DNA of 64,000 bases. It comes from Laguncularia racemosa (Eukaryota; Streptophyta; Magnoliopsida; Myrtales; Combretaceae). Position numbers and translations under genes: made by a program. Each line of letters opens with the position of its first letter. The stretch's first letter is position 1. Below, one piece after another: positions 1 to 12,464 of the stretch. The stretch covers positions 3,472,001 through 3,536,000 of the forward strand of contig JBBMOL010000013.1 in assembly GCA_037954665.1 (NCBI GenBank), read 5' to 3'. The notes under the pieces were generated by a model. The model ran no database searches. It had not been told where the DNA came from and was given only the letters and a program-made list of their open reading frames with translations.

Positions 1-735
1 ACTTCTTCCAACTTATTCCAAACTTGTCAAACAAAAGCACATTTGAGGAAAAGGAGGCAAAGTGTTTCCTCCTCTTGATTACAAAGATAGCAACTGTTAT
101 GGGAGGATATACCCCAAGAACTCAACTTATTGAGTGTTTTGAGCCTTTGATGTGCAACTAGCCATAGGAAAAAAGCAAACCTAGGGGCTAAATTTTTTTT
201 CCACACAATTAGGTACTATTGGACCCTAACATCTTGAGTACGGAGTGAACCATAAGCTTTCTTCACTGGAAAAAGGTTTAGAAGGCTTATTCCTCCACAC
301 CAGCTTGTCTTCGAGGTTAGTCTTGGGATTTATTACCCCTTGCACTCCTCTAATACTATCCCATAATTCACCTTTTGGCTAATCCCAACCATTTTTGTTG
401 ATGACACAGCATAATCTTGCTTCTTTAGGAATACTTATAGAGTAAATGGTCCTTTCATTCAACCAAGAAACCAGGGGACCATTTGGATGCCATTCATTAT
501 ACCATAGTGAAATAGTATTTCTATTTCCAACTTCCCACTTGAAAAGGCTTTGAGCCAAAGGTCTTAGCTGCAAAATTTTCCTCCAAGACCAAGAAGTATT
601 GGCTGGAACTTTCATCGTCCAAAAGTCTTTTCCTCTAATAAGTTCTTATTTCACCCAGCTAGGCCATAATCCATTGCTATAACCTCTTAAATACATTTTA
701 GAAATTTCAAAGAGTAGAATATATCAAAGGTGCAA
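1..735 (-). mobile_element. LINE (non-LTR retrotransposon) ORF2 C-terminal remnant
   Basis: Read on the minus strand, this segment encodes the C-terminal zinc-binding reverse transcriptase (zf-RVT) region common in plant LINEs. An intact stretch at 615-379 shows the usual order: a W-x-W-R-K-I-L block, then a G-N-R-N-T-I-S-L-W-Y-N-E-W block and GPL. Further downstream, in shifted frames, come a K-x-F-A-P-R-F-A-F-F-like segment and a CYLCNQEEET zinc ligand block near positions 60-130. Frameshifts and stops break the frame, so this is a dead, 5'-truncated copy continuing past the window edge. No poly-A tail or target duplication is visible. It lies upstream of, and antisense to, the COA1-like exons, so it may sit inside an intron of that gene. 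Confidence 0.75.
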
Positions 736-1955
736 AAATATCTGTGAAGCATTTTCCACTAACAGAAGCATGGAAAGAGTAAGAATCTATCTGGCTGGGG
801 TAGATCTGGGTTACGTTGGCACTTTACTTAGTATTAGGATAACTCTATCTTGTAGAACAAAAGTGCACTTATTTCTGCTTTAGAACAGTGGGGTTGTAGC
901 TCTTCCATAACTAGCAGTGTTAAACATTACAAAGCAACGGTTTAAAGGCTTAGGCTGACCCACCCATAAAAAAGAATTCTACATAATTTTAGTCCCAAAG
1001 ACTGAAGAGCACATGGCTCTAGCTATTGTACTCACCTTTAGCAGCGCCTTTGCCCTTCTAGGGGAAGAGGATTGGATGTAAATTCACAACCAATAATCCC
1101 TGCATGTTGTAAGTGTGCACGGTTCAATATCCTTAGGGAATCTTTCCTAATGCAAAACTGGGCCATCAACCTAGTTAGGCTTGACATAGTATTTTGGAAG
1201 CTAGGTCCTTTCCCTTGAAAGATTTTAGGTGGAAATAATGGGATGGTGTGCTGATTAAAATATGGCTGGATAGGTGTATGCACAGTCAGATAAGAAATGC
1301 CCCTTCTTACAAGCCTTGCTTGCGCTCAATCCGTTTGTTGCCATTTATCACATAGAAAGAACCTTCTGGAATATCCTGTTTAAGATCGTAAGGATTCTGA
1401 AGAGACTCTTTCATGCAATTATAAATACTTTTGTAGGCTCGTAAGGACAGATGATAATATATGAGAAGCTGCATTTGTTGTTGTGTGTAAAAAATCGTCA
1501 ACCTGCAAAGCTTTCTTGGCAAAGAGCTTAAGTTCTTCCATTCATGAATTCACATTGTCTTGCCCTCTTTTATGTTCTTTTGAAGAGCTGGATTTTCTTT
1601 TGAATATTATGAAATCTTGTTCTAAAACACCTTGAACATCCCTTCATTAAATTTTATTTGTACTGTCAATGGGAAGCAACTACTGCTGTTCTTAGATCCA
1701 TACATCGCCCTCTTAGTTATTGCATCAGTTGAAATTTATTGGTACTTTGATTCTCTGCTCAGTCAATTGACTGTATTCACTAATAACTGCACTGTAAATT
1801 TTGATATATTGGGTTTGTCTCTGTCATCTTTCATTGGTTTTTTTCTCCTTATTCAGCTGTCTACATTTTATAATAGTTGTTTTGAAATTTGAGGTGTCAG
1901 TCTATTGGGTTCCACTTTACAAATGTGATTCATGAATTTGTTTTCTTATCATAAG
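736..1955. other. Unassigned stretch upstream of the COA1-like exons
   Basis: I see no recognisable gene here. A minus-strand open stretch (1522-1307) has ordinary amino-acid composition and ends with a PYDLKQDIPEGSFYVING-like segment, but I cannot match it to a family. The plus strand should contain the earlier exons of the COA1-like gene if they lie in the window, but no mitochondrial presequence or transmembrane exon could be identified. Confidence 0.3.
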
Positions 1956-4228
1956 GGACTCTATATCCGTTCAAGATTCACTGTCAACCCTGATAGAGTT
2001 TATAGAATAGCCATGAGGAAGCTTAATACACATGCTGGGATTCTTGAGGTGATGGGTGCCCCTCTCGCAGGAACAACATTAAGAGCCTATGTGATGTCGG
2101 GAGGTGGTTTTACAATAAAAAAGTTCAAGCCCAGACTTCAAAGCAAACGTTGCTTTCTCATTTTCCCCATCCGAGGTTCTGAAAGGAAGGGCCTGGTCAG
2201 TGTGGAAGTTAAAAAGAAAAAGGGAGAGGTGTGTGCTTGTAATATCTATGTCCTGCATTTAGAGATGTTAGACAGATGCTTTGATCATATTCACCTGCCT
2301 ATTTGTTCATGTTTGGAATCTGCTTAATTCTTTCATGTGCTTTTAAATTGGCAGAAATCATCTTATTAAAAAAATCTTTCCTAAAGATCTTGATCTTACT
2401 GTGTGGGAGGCCTAGATATTGATCAAAAGCCTGGTCAGATCATGTAGCAGAAATGCAACAACCATTTCTATTTTGTTTTCTTATTGTCTGTCCTACTCAG
2501 GTATATTTGAGTCAGAGTTGCAATGACATAGTGTGAGCTCAAGCCCAACCTAAAATATGAAACTCCAGATGGATTGAGCTTGGATTTTGCTCATTATGGT
2601 ACTCAACGAGATGGATGCTAGCTTGAAGCAGATGGATTGGTGGATTTAATTACGAGAGGAAAATGTATATAGAGCCTATGTAGCTGCCTATATTATTATG
2701 GCATACCCTAGGATGAGTCTGGAAGTCTTGGACTAAGACTTCATCAGGAAAGTAAGGTGACCATGTACTTGTTGGAGTGGGCAACCTCGTTATTTTGAAA
2801 AGGTTATTCTCGGTGGAAGACAAATGCAATAACAACTTTGTCCAGGTTAAATGGTTTATAAGCTTGTAATTACTAATCAGGTTACCCAAGGGTCCAGTGA
2901 TGGACAGTTGCAAAGCAAATGAATTTGTCATCTCAAACGTTATAGAAGGCATTTTTAATGCAAAACAATCTAGATACTTGTGGTGGGTTAAGTTAATCAA
3001 ATTTGTTAGAATGTGATAAGTTGATTAGGAGACACCTTTTGCAATTAGTGTTTGTAGTTTGCTTGTGCATATTAAGTGTTTGAACTTGCAAATGTATTTC
3101 ATTAATTCTCTTCACTGGAATTTGATAAGCATTTACACTATGTGGATGTTCTAGAGGTGTTTTTCTTAACATTTATTCCAACTGAGATAATTGGCGAGAT
3201 ACATTTGCAAACTTGAAAACACTATATTTAACACATGAAAACTCTATACTAAATTGTAAAAAACCAACTAATTTAAAAAATCATTGAAGTGTGTAAGGTT
3301 AGAATTTTGCATTACATGCATCCCTCTGATTAGGCATGCCGGACATTTTAGTTGAGATAGCAAATCCGTGTATGCTGTGACACATTGCAGGGGCTTAGAA
3401 AGTAACTGCAGTTTTATGGGTTATGCAGTTTAAAGATGCATCTTTTACAGGGGTAAAGAAACATGCCCTTTTCTTAGAGTCTGTCATGCACCTATACTTC
3501 AGTTTAGGTTTTTATGAAATGTTTGACACTTGAAACACTAGTCATACGTCTGACACACCTTGATGTGTGTCAGACATGCTAAAAGCGTGTTGTTATCTGA
3601 AAGAGAAGATAAAAAATGTGACATCTGTGCCAATAACTAAAAAGTGTATCATGCCTGAATCTACCGGGGATTAAACACGTCATTTAGGCATATCCTTTCC
3701 TGTTGGCACTATAATGGTAAACTAAGTTTTTTAAAACCTAATTATCTAGAGTCTTGATCAACAAACCTCACCCATTCGGGGATCCTTAAAAATCCCTCTT
3801 TGTCATAAGTATCAACATGGTGCTTCTTTCTGAGTATTGTTCCACTTTTCTGTCAAATTTGAACAGAGACCAAATGTCAAGTGCATACAGTACATTACCA
3901 GTAACCTTAACATTCTCAAAGTTTTGCTAACCTTGAATTCTCTTATTTTTGGTTGTAGTATGATATGAAGCTGTTGGCAGTGGATATACCTATGTCATCA
4001 GGACCTGATCAAAGGTTATTTTTAATTGGCAACGAAGATGAGTACAAGATTGGTGGTGGACTAATATCGGAGCTTAGAGATCCAGTTCTAAAAGCAATGG
4101 CAGCAACCAAGGAATTTGAAGTTCTTGACGAAATCGAAGAAAAGGAGGACGCTGAAAAGGAACTTCAGGAGGCAGAGAGTAAGCATCGGGAAGAAATCGA
4201 AAAGCTAGAAAAAGCAGGCCGGGAGTGA
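1956..4228 (+). CDS. COA1/TIM21-like mitochondrial assembly protein, last two exons (partial gene)
   Basis: Two exons join in phase 0. Exon A is about 1956-2228 (acceptor ...ttatcataag, donor GAG|gtgtgt). Exon B is 3959-4228 (acceptor ggttgtag, stop TGA at 4226-4228). The intron between them is 1730 bp. The encoded C-terminal ~180 residues begin near RSRFTVNPDRVYR, contain GILEVMGAPLAG, a YVMSGGG turn and CFLIFPIRGSERKGLVSVEV, continue into LAVDIPMSSGPDQRLFLIG, and end in a Glu/Lys-rich predicted coiled coil. The LG(A)P...G...RG..R.G.V.VEV layout is typical of the COA1/TIM21 fold, which acts at the mitochondrial inner membrane in cytochrome oxidase assembly or import. The N-terminal presequence and membrane segment were not found; they may lie further upstream, with the LINE in an intron. 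Assigning it to COA1 rather than TIM21 is an inference. The exact start of exon A is uncertain. Confidence 0.75.
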
Positions 4229-5145
4229 CCAATCATTTTTTCTCTTTACCATCCAAATAAGAGATGTGTCATTGGGAAGAGGTGTTTGATTGCAGATAGC
4301 CATTGAAGCAACCAGTTGTGGCACAAAGTGGACATGTTCTTTCCTTCTTCAGGTTTAGTGGATGGATTTTACAGGATGCCTGGGGTATTGTTCCAGCACC
4401 TTTGCATCTATTTGACAAGAGTTTCATGATCCCTTTCTCTTTCGGCATTGAAACGACTGCAATAATCAGTTTTGCAAAATTTTCCAATAGCTTAAGACAA
4501 TTAAAATTGGGCTTGCCAGATGGTATTAGCATTGCAGTTTGATAAGGGCGTATGGAATTGAAACCGTGATGCTTTTGAAAATTGAGATGAAGAAGATGCA
4601 CTATATGAGCTGATCCCACGACAAATTGTTAAGGCATTAATATTGTTGCAACTTGCAAGAAAGCAGTGCATGAACATATTATTTGGCTGTTTCGTGCTTC
4701 TTGTTTGTCCCGAGTGATACTCCATTGTTGCTTTTGATATTTCAAATGGCTTAGACCTTAGATATGTTTTCTCCAGAGCTGCCTTTACGCTTTGGATATT
4801 TTATCTTGGTTCCTATATGCTTTGTCTTGGTTCCTTGTTTTTTGAATTAAGACATAAATCAAATGAAATTGCAAAAATCCCACCTAAAGCCAAAACGTCG
4901 GGAATAAAAACATCCAGCTGCACGCACTGCTTACTTTCATGCGGGCATGCATGGCAAATGCTGTAGGAAAGGTGATAATGGTTGGCGACAGAATCTTCGT
5001 TGGGTTTGAAATTGCCTAAAGATTTTGAATTTCTTTAAAGAAAGATCCTATCGATCCTTTTATTGCTTTCCTATATCTTTTAACCTTACAGCCGATAGCC
5101 CCTCCGATGAATAGCTAGAAAATAATGAGAAAAAGGGAAGAAAGA
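4229..5145. other. 3' flank of the COA1-like gene, no further gene seen
   Basis: This interval probably holds the 3' UTR of the COA1-like gene, followed by AT-rich spacer up to the tRNA gene. Open frames on both strands are short, lack family signatures and are not bounded by convincing splice sites. No poly-A signal could be assigned with confidence. Confidence 0.4.
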
Positions 5146-5219
5146 TGGCCCATGCAGGTCTCGAACCTGCGACCTTCGCGTTATTAGCACGACGCTCTAA
5201 CCATCTGAGCTAATAGGCC
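5146..5219 (-). tRNA. tRNA-Ile (anticodon AAU)
   Basis: The minus strand reads as a complete 74-nt cloverleaf. The acceptor stem starts GGCCTAT and pairs with ATGGGCC, with one G-U pair. The D-arm contains A-box TTAGCTCAGATGG, the anticodon loop is CTAATAA giving anticodon AAU, and the T-arm carries B-box GGTTCGAGACC, with discriminator A. There is no intron and no encoded CCA, as expected for a nuclear gene. A T-run terminator is not obvious immediately downstream. The base composition stands out as GC-rich against its surroundings. Confidence 0.95.
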
Positions 5220-6674
5220 ATATTGATTTGAAATTGTTTATTACTTATATTATTTATTTTAGAGCCAATCTACCCATTAATCTATGGATCAACCCGTAGA
5301 CGGAGGACTCTCGGATTATTTTAAATATCATTCTACATGGTTATTAGTTAACTATAATGAAAAAGTCAATTAACCATCAAACTTTTGTAATTTGTCTTGT
5401 CCTTAAGAACACATTCCTACCATATCAGTTTAGGACGTGTCGAATTCGGAGCCTCATAAAATCGTCTTCCTCAATGTTTCTTTTCACCCTCCCTTCATAT
5501 TCTATCAAGGCCATGCCTTTAATAAATTTCTTCTAAACTCATTAATACTAAACCCATTTCTTGCCCTTTTCCTCAACTCAGCCACTGAAATAGACAGTTG
5601 TTAAAACAGGCTGGCGTGATCGACATCCTTCTTAAAGTTATAATATATTTATTAGCAAGAAGGGATAGCGTAACCTGTCAGTCGGTGGGTCGATTAACGA
5701 CTTTAACATGCTTACCATGACAAACAATTAAAATTGCAGTCGTCATGTAATCTACGTGACCCGTGAGGGTTTTGAACAGGTGAATTGCTTTAATCATCTA
5801 CGCAGTAATGTCATTACATCTAGACATAATTTCATCAAAGATTTCAGCAATGATCAAATTCTGAAGAGAGGTCCCGCAACAGTTTTCCCTTTTGTATCTT
5901 GATACAAAAATTGATGTTGAATAAAAGGAGTAATTGCTCGTTGATGTAGGACAAAATGATTAACTGCTTTAATATCAAATATGATATAGTAGGATAAGAG
6001 GGAACTAATCATCTTTGGCGAAGGATGCATTATGCAAGATCGCATGAATCGGATCAAAAACAAAATACTCATAGAAGAAGGGGTATTCTTGTAAATTTCT
6101 TCTTATATTATTGATTAACAGTTATTAAGTATAAAGAAACAAAATTAATGCAATTTATTATATATTTGTGGGCGATTTTACGGTTACACCTTCACCGTAA
6201 CTCACATAGAACCTGCTGAAAACCTTAATGACAGAATCCCTTAGTTGTTCTTGACACCCAATAAGGTGAGGGAATTCTTTGGTGTTTTTCTTTTAATTCT
6301 TGGTCTAAAGAATTTGTGAGTTGAGGTTTAATGTACGAATTTTCTTTAGGTGAATTAGTGTGAGGTGTTATTGTTCTATCAAAGAAATTCACAAAGTGAA
6401 AGATAAATACAATCCATCTAATAATTAGCACATACAACACACTATTGGCCAATTGAGGTAAAATTTTGTGAGTTGAAACAGTAAGAGATCCCTACAAAAC
6501 GAGTTAAAGTGTTATGAATCTGTAAGTGTCATGCAGTTTCTTTTGATGTAAAGGTTCATGATTTTGGGTGGTAGTTTCCTTTCTTCCGGAAATTACAAAT
6601 TATATATGTTGTTACATTTTTTCTTTTGAAGGTTGTAGGTTGTGTTCTATAATTTGGAGCAAGGGATTGGTTTT
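5220..6674. other. AT-rich intergenic DNA, nothing recognised
   Basis: No coding signature, RNA gene or clear repeat boundary was seen. The right edge is set by the point where similarity with the tandem units B and C starts (the ...gtgagtaag... block). Confidence 0.4.
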
Positions 6675-7261
6675 AGCGTGAGTAAGATTAAAAGTCCCTT
6701 GTATTTTGTGTTTTAATTGTTAGTTGCCTAAATTTAATGATTGAACCACAACAATGGTTAGGGGTAGTCATACATGCATTTTGGTGATACAAAATAATAA
6801 TACTAATACTAATAATATTGATGGATTATATTTTATCTTTATCACTTGCTTTAGTTTTATCTAGATATTTTATTCTTGTTCACCCATAAAAGGAAATTAA
6901 AGATCATCAATCTTTATAGTTTTCTTTCTAACCCAACATGGATTAACATTATATATAATTGTACAATCATTTCCTTAGTATCAATCATTGGTTTGGAAAA
7001 GTTTGCTTTCAACCCTTGCTTTTATTTATCAACTATTACTCATTCTTGTAGCTATTGTTATTTTTATTTTATTCTAGTTTTGATAATTGAAAACCATGGA
7101 AAGTATCAACATACTTTTCCCAATATTAAACACGGATGGAAATTGTTCTTATAGCCAATTTGTCCACATGTTGGAAAGTTAATATTGAACGCAACAATGA
7201 GTATCAATTAAAGATACACAAACAACTTAAAAGATTTATCTCCTTATTATATATCTCTACA

Positions 7262-7432
7262 TACACATACATAAATATGTATGTAAATATATACATACAT
7301 ACATACATATATATATATATAATAGTTTTATATTACTAATAGATAATTTATGCATATGTATATGAACTTATTAAATGAAACATTCTAGGAAATAAATTAT
7401 GGAGTAATAATCATATATATATATATATATAT
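7262..7432. repeat. TA/CATA microsatellites inside unit A
   Basis: Runs of (ACAT)n and (TA)n occur at about 7262-7322 and 7413-7432. The same position in unit C carries an expanded TA run (about 27509-27538), and unit B a short one. Confidence 0.85.
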
Positions 7433-7662
7433 GACTAAATTATGGTCAGTAATGTTAAAATTGTGTAACTAGTTTTTATTTAAGTTGTTAGTATATAAAT
7501 TTTATATATTAAGCTATTATTGTAAATTATGTATATATAAAAGGAGAGAGAATTATTTATAATTTAATAATTATATTTGGCAAGCTCAAAACTTTGCTTG
7601 AAGGGTAAATGCATTTTCTAAACCCATGAACAAAATAATAATTCAATTAAAAGATAAATATG

Positions 7663-9629
7663 TGTAGACATCCCATCTTTCCCATGAATCCTTTGTATCT
7701 TTTAAATTAAGACGATTTTTAGTGAATCACAAGAATAAGCTCAAAAAGGAATATATTTGTTGATTAGAAGGCGCGATTGATAATTACGCATGGCTCAGCG
7801 GCTTGGCAAGAGGAATGGGTTGAAGAAAATTTCCGCCCCATTTTTTTGGGTCAGTCGTTTGTGTCACACGCCATGTAGGTGCATCGGAGATCAGTGACTC
7901 TTCCCTTCCAAATTTACGTATTATTCAGAATAGGAAAGAAATATTCAATACGACCATCTCAATTTTTTTGCCCATTTTTAACTTGTCCTTTCACCAAATC
8001 GAGCCAAATAATCCAAAATTATTTCATATTGATTAGGAAACTACTTTAAAATCAGACTTAAAGTTAGGAAAAAAATATGAAGGAAGTAAATAAACCTTAG
8101 TCACAAATTTGGGACAATTCTTGTTTGGTAAACATGAATGAAAGATATGTCTAAGGTGAGTAAATCACGAGGAACATGTCTATAATATTTCATTGGCTCA
8201 ATTGATTCAAATTGGTGCTTAATTTTGGACTCAAAGATTCATAAATCTTAAATATCTATTTTCAAAGAAAATCTAATCTTTAATGAATTTATGATTTCTT
8301 GGAGCCAAATTAATACCACAATATTATAAATAGGGGTCCTTAGAACCAATTGTGGGAGGCTCTCCCATTGAACAATACTCAATTTGGTTGAATTTCTTGC
8401 TCTCTCTCTTTAACTTATGACCCATCCACTGCACCTTTCTCTCTCTTCAATTTATTTTGCATTAGAGAAAATTGAAACATCTAAACACTTCCTCATTATC
8501 ATTAGAGTGAGACCTAGTATTTAATTGTGCTCAATCAAACGTGATTCACTCCAATTTAACTGAGCAATGAAGTTAGGGTTTCAGTTCATCTTCACATCAA
8601 CTCGATCAAATTAGATAACTTGGGTCTCAATTCTTATAAAATTGATTGAGGCCTTTGGAATCCAACATCTCTAGGAGTTGAGCTATCCCACCATCACTAT
8701 TAGAACTGGCCAGAATTAACCAAAATTAAACCTGGTTCAATCGCACGTGAGGTAAGTCTTCTAATATTTATTTATTTTTTTTTCTTGCGTTAATAATACA
8801 TTAAATAATAATAATGTTTGTTATTTTTAGGAATAATTAAGTTATTAGATTAATACTAGGACCTTGTTTGTTACATGTTTGATGTTGTCATGGTATGTTA
8901 TTATCCAAAAATACAAAAAAAAAGAGAGTGTTTATTATGTTCTTCAAGATTTTGATTTATTGAAAGTTTTTTTTTTTAATTTTTATCTTTATCATTACCC
9001 TTAAAAAACAATAATAATTAATTTTTTATCACTTAGAAAAATATTTTTGGGAAACAAAAACTAGGATTTTTTTTTCCAAAAAAAAGGCTAATAACGTAAA
9101 GTGAAATGTTTTTGTTGAATAAATAAATTAATAAACTAAAATAAACAAGCAAATTATGACTTGTTTGATCTCGAATTGAGGGTACGTAGGCACCCTCATA
9201 GGACAACTCTAAAAAATATTTTTTTTCATTATTATTTTTATTATTTCTTTTATCTCTTTTTCTTCTTGTAAATAAATAATTTTTTAATGCCAAAAAGATA
9301 CAATAAAAATATAATCTAAATTTAGAAAGTTAAGGTGATAACTGTAGGATTTTAATAAGTTAGTCTATGAATTCGAAATCTCTAGGTTTCTTCTATTTTT
9401 TTAAGATTCTCTCTTTTTTTTTGGTAGACTAGACGTTAAGTTATAATTAATTCACTCAATTAATTGTAACTTAACATTTTTTCCTAATTTTAGTTGGGTG
9501 GTAACTCCAATTTCCAAAATAAATAAGAAAAAAACTAGATTTTTCATTATTTAAGTTGATGAATTATATTAAATGGGCATAAAATTTACTACGAATCAAA
9601 TTAGGAAAAATAAAAAATTAGACTTGACA
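7663..9629 (+). mobile_element. Solo LTR of the Tat/Ogre family (1967 bp) with 5-bp TSD
   Basis: The element starts TGTAGACATCCC and ends CTTGACA, and is flanked on both sides by ATATG (7658-7662 and 9630-9634). Units B and C have the uninterrupted sequence aaatatgttatta at the matching point, which proves the insertion. A TATAAATA box lies at 8325-8332, followed by a pyrimidine-rich leader. A GGGTACGTAGGCACC-type block near 9180 matches the E3 LTR and, more loosely, E2b. There is no internal domain, so the copy arose by LTR-LTR recombination. Its orientation is the same as E2b. Confidence 0.92.
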
Positions 9630-10578
9630 ATATGTTATTACAATGATACATAGGATCGTATACTTATATGTGGAATTTGTATTTATGATATATAGTTGTA
9701 TACTTATATAATTTTATGTTCTTTAGAAACACGATAATAAGTTTTTTTTTCTTTTTTTAATTAGTGATAGTTAAAACTAGGATAATGATAAATCAAACTT
9801 TGAACCATTAAAGACTAATTAAATAATTGATTTTGAATTTGAAACCCTTTAAATGAAAATTATTGACCTTATTGATTGATCTTAATCAATAATATTCATT
9901 AACTTAATAAAGAGAAGTTATGACATATGTTGAATCAAATCAACAAAAGCTATGGACTTCTGATAAAGTAAAAAATCCACATAAATTCAACTAATAAATG
10001 TTTTTGAAACTAATTAACTTGATAAAGAAAGCATTAATGATCTTATTTAAACTAGTAAAACACTATTAATGCTATTTAGTCAAATATAATAATTCCAGTA
10101 ACTTAATTAATAAAAGCCATTAACTATTAACTAATTTGGTAATAAAAGCTAACAATTATTAATTAAAATAACCATCAAAAGTTAGGACCTTCGATTCCGT
10201 CCACTATTTTAACGGAACTGGTGAGATTTTCATCATTAATCACAGTTAAATCTCCACCATTAATATATAAATTAATGGTGAGATTTAAAGTTGGACTGGG
10301 ACCATAGAAATTTTCTCAAAATTAAAATTAAAATTAAGACATTGTTTAAATAGGGCTTAGTAATTACTAACTATTTATTAATAAGTTAGTATTTAATAAG
10401 TTAATTGTAATTAATAAGTCAGTTAATTGCATTAACTTAATTTTAATATGATAAGATAAATATAATTGACTTATGATAGTTTGTTATAACCTAATAGTAT
10501 ATATATTTAATTAATAAGGTGAGACTTGTTAGCTAACTATTATAAGATGATGTATGTAACGTTTAATTGATTAAAGGT

Positions 10579-12451
10579 TGTCGAGTACAATATTTTACTC
10601 TTTTTTCCTAATCCGATTTATATTAAACCTTATACTCATTTAGTGTAAATTTTCAACTAAGATTAGAAAAAAATATTTTCTTAAAAAATAGGAGTCACCA
10701 CCCGATTATGGTTGGGAAAATATCAAGATAGAATTAATAAAGTGGTATTAATTCTAACTTAGCTATTAATCTTACAAAAAATAAAAATACACATAAGTAT
10801 TTTTAGAAAACCAAAGATTCTATGCTCATGGGCTATCTTATAAAAATACTACGATTACTACTTTAACTTTCTAAAATTAAATTTTATCTTTTTTTTTTCA
10901 AAAAAAAATTTTTAACTAAAAAATTTATTCTAAAAAAAAATATTATTGAGATTGCCCCATAGGTAGTTTGCATCATACTAGTTGTAGTTTGCATCGATTC
11001 TAAATTGTTAAATTTTTGTTATTTTAAAAAATTTTATGGAAAAAAAACTAGATGAATAAATAAATAAATAAAGTTTTATTATCGAAACTAAAAATCTACT
11101 TATTTATTATTTTAAAAAATCTTGATTTTTTTTTATAATTTTTAAAATGTAAAATGTAAAACAAAAACTATGTATATATTTATTAAAAAAGAAGATCTTC
11201 CAACATAAAAAATATATAATTTTTTATATATAAAAAAATAACATTAAAAAATATTTTTTATAAATATAAAATTTTTATTTTTTAATTAAAAAAAGAGATG
11301 AACCCAGTATTGGAGCTAGTTGCAAGTCAGAGAAGATGTGATGGCTTCCAGCGGTTGCTCGGCTTATTGGTGGTGTTGAAACGACATAATAGAGGATGAC
11401 TTATCAACTCACTTAGTTGGTCTGATCTTAGATACAATGAAAGGTGGTGATTGGTGTGGTGGCTAGTGTTAGAGGTTTGATTTAATTTAATTAGTGTATT
11501 TCCTAACATTTCTAAACTAAAAAGAGATGTTTCCTAAGATTTTTGACGATGGGAACCAAAGGGTGGTGGTGGTTTCTCTTAGAAATGGCTGGAAGAGCTA
11601 ATTCCTAAAGAGAGAAGGGAAATGGTTAAAGAGAGAAATAGACAAAAAGTTTGAATGGAGTGATTTCTAGTTCAATTTGTGTCCTGGAAAAAGAAAGGAG
11701 GGCCCTATTTATACTAATGATGATGGTTTAAACATGAAAGCTCTTAAATGTGGAGATTTGCCCGCTATGGATGTGCTCGAAATATGCTTGAAATATTCTC
11801 TTTTTTGAGGAAATAAACATGATTCATGTGATTGGAGTGTAAAAATGAATATATTCTTACCCGTATATTCGGGAGGAAGCTTCGATTTTGTCTAAATCAA
11901 GCTAAATGTGTAAGAATAATATTCATGCAAAATGATTTTTTCATTTTCCATGCTGATTTTAGCTAAGTAATTAAGTGTATTTGGACTGATTCTTAGCTTA
12001 GATGCATAGTAGGGTAAAATCATGAAGAAAAAAAGGGTAAAAAAAAATACTTTGAAAGTGGCTGTTTGAGGAAGGAACAAAGAGTGAATCACAGGTAAGA
12101 GGAGCAAGACAATGAACGGAATAAAAATTTGTATTCAAAACACATTTTATACTATTTGCTGGAAGAAGAAAACATGTGTTTAAAACAAGTTTTCTACTGT
12201 TTTAATTGTTTGCCAAAAAAAGAAAGCGTGTGTTCAAAACACATTTTCTATTGTATTAAGAAATTTTGCGCAACGTGTGCCTATTGTGTTTTGAACTCGG
12301 GTTATTTTTTCGAGCATAAGTGTGCTTTCCAATAGGTTATTGGCTTATGCCTTAATCTAGTTATACAAATAAATTAGATTTATTCTCTTCAAATAATAAA
12401 TAAGTAATAAAAAATAAAAAATAAAAAGAGATTAAAGATGTTGTGTCTATA
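10579..12451 (-). mobile_element. E2a: 3' LTR of a minus-strand Tat/Ogre element
   Basis: On the plus strand the LTR begins TGTCGAGTACAAT and ends TGTCTATA, the degraded complement of a TGTAGACA terminus. This places it in the minus orientation. The left flank ends in gattaaaggt, and unit B shows the uninterrupted sequence ...gattaaaggttaag. The minus-strand TATA box is at 11706-11713. Short direct repeats around 12130-12250, built on a TTCAAAACACATTTT-like core, lie in the U3 part. The LTR is an inverted partner of the E2b LTR at 13742-15607. Confidence 0.85.
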
Positions 12452-12464
12452 ATTGCTCTTCTTT
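12452..12464 (-). promoter_or_regulatory. Polypurine tract of E2a
   Basis: On the minus strand AAAGAAGAGCAAT directly precedes the 3' LTR. It aligns with the E3 tract AAAGAGGGGCAGC, which fixes the LTR boundary. Confidence 0.6.

Larger units (their letters stand above)
6675..10578. repeat. Tandem unit A (non-coding, interrupted by a solo LTR)
   Basis: Positions 6675-7662 and 9630-10578 align collinearly with units B and C. Shared blocks include a cccttgtattttgtg block, an accacaacaatgg block, a short-period TA/CATA microsatellite, gcaagctcaaaactttgct, and a long AT-rich part containing tgacatatgttgaatcaa. There is no coding potential. The unit is split at 7662/9630 by the solo LTR and cut off at 10578 by the E2a LTR. 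The expected last ~190 bp, present at 26166-26356 in unit B, is missing after the insertion. Confidence 0.75.

Noticed and set aside
4303..4725. Overlapping open frames after the COA1-like stop codon
   Set aside because: Both strands open by chance in likely 3' UTR; no family signature.
7136..7339. Open frame ending in Tyr/Ile repeats
   Set aside because: Translation of the TA/CATA microsatellite in unit A.
12129..12335. Cys-rich small open frame
   Set aside because: Lies in the E2a LTR U3 over short direct repeats; shadows the LTR sequence.
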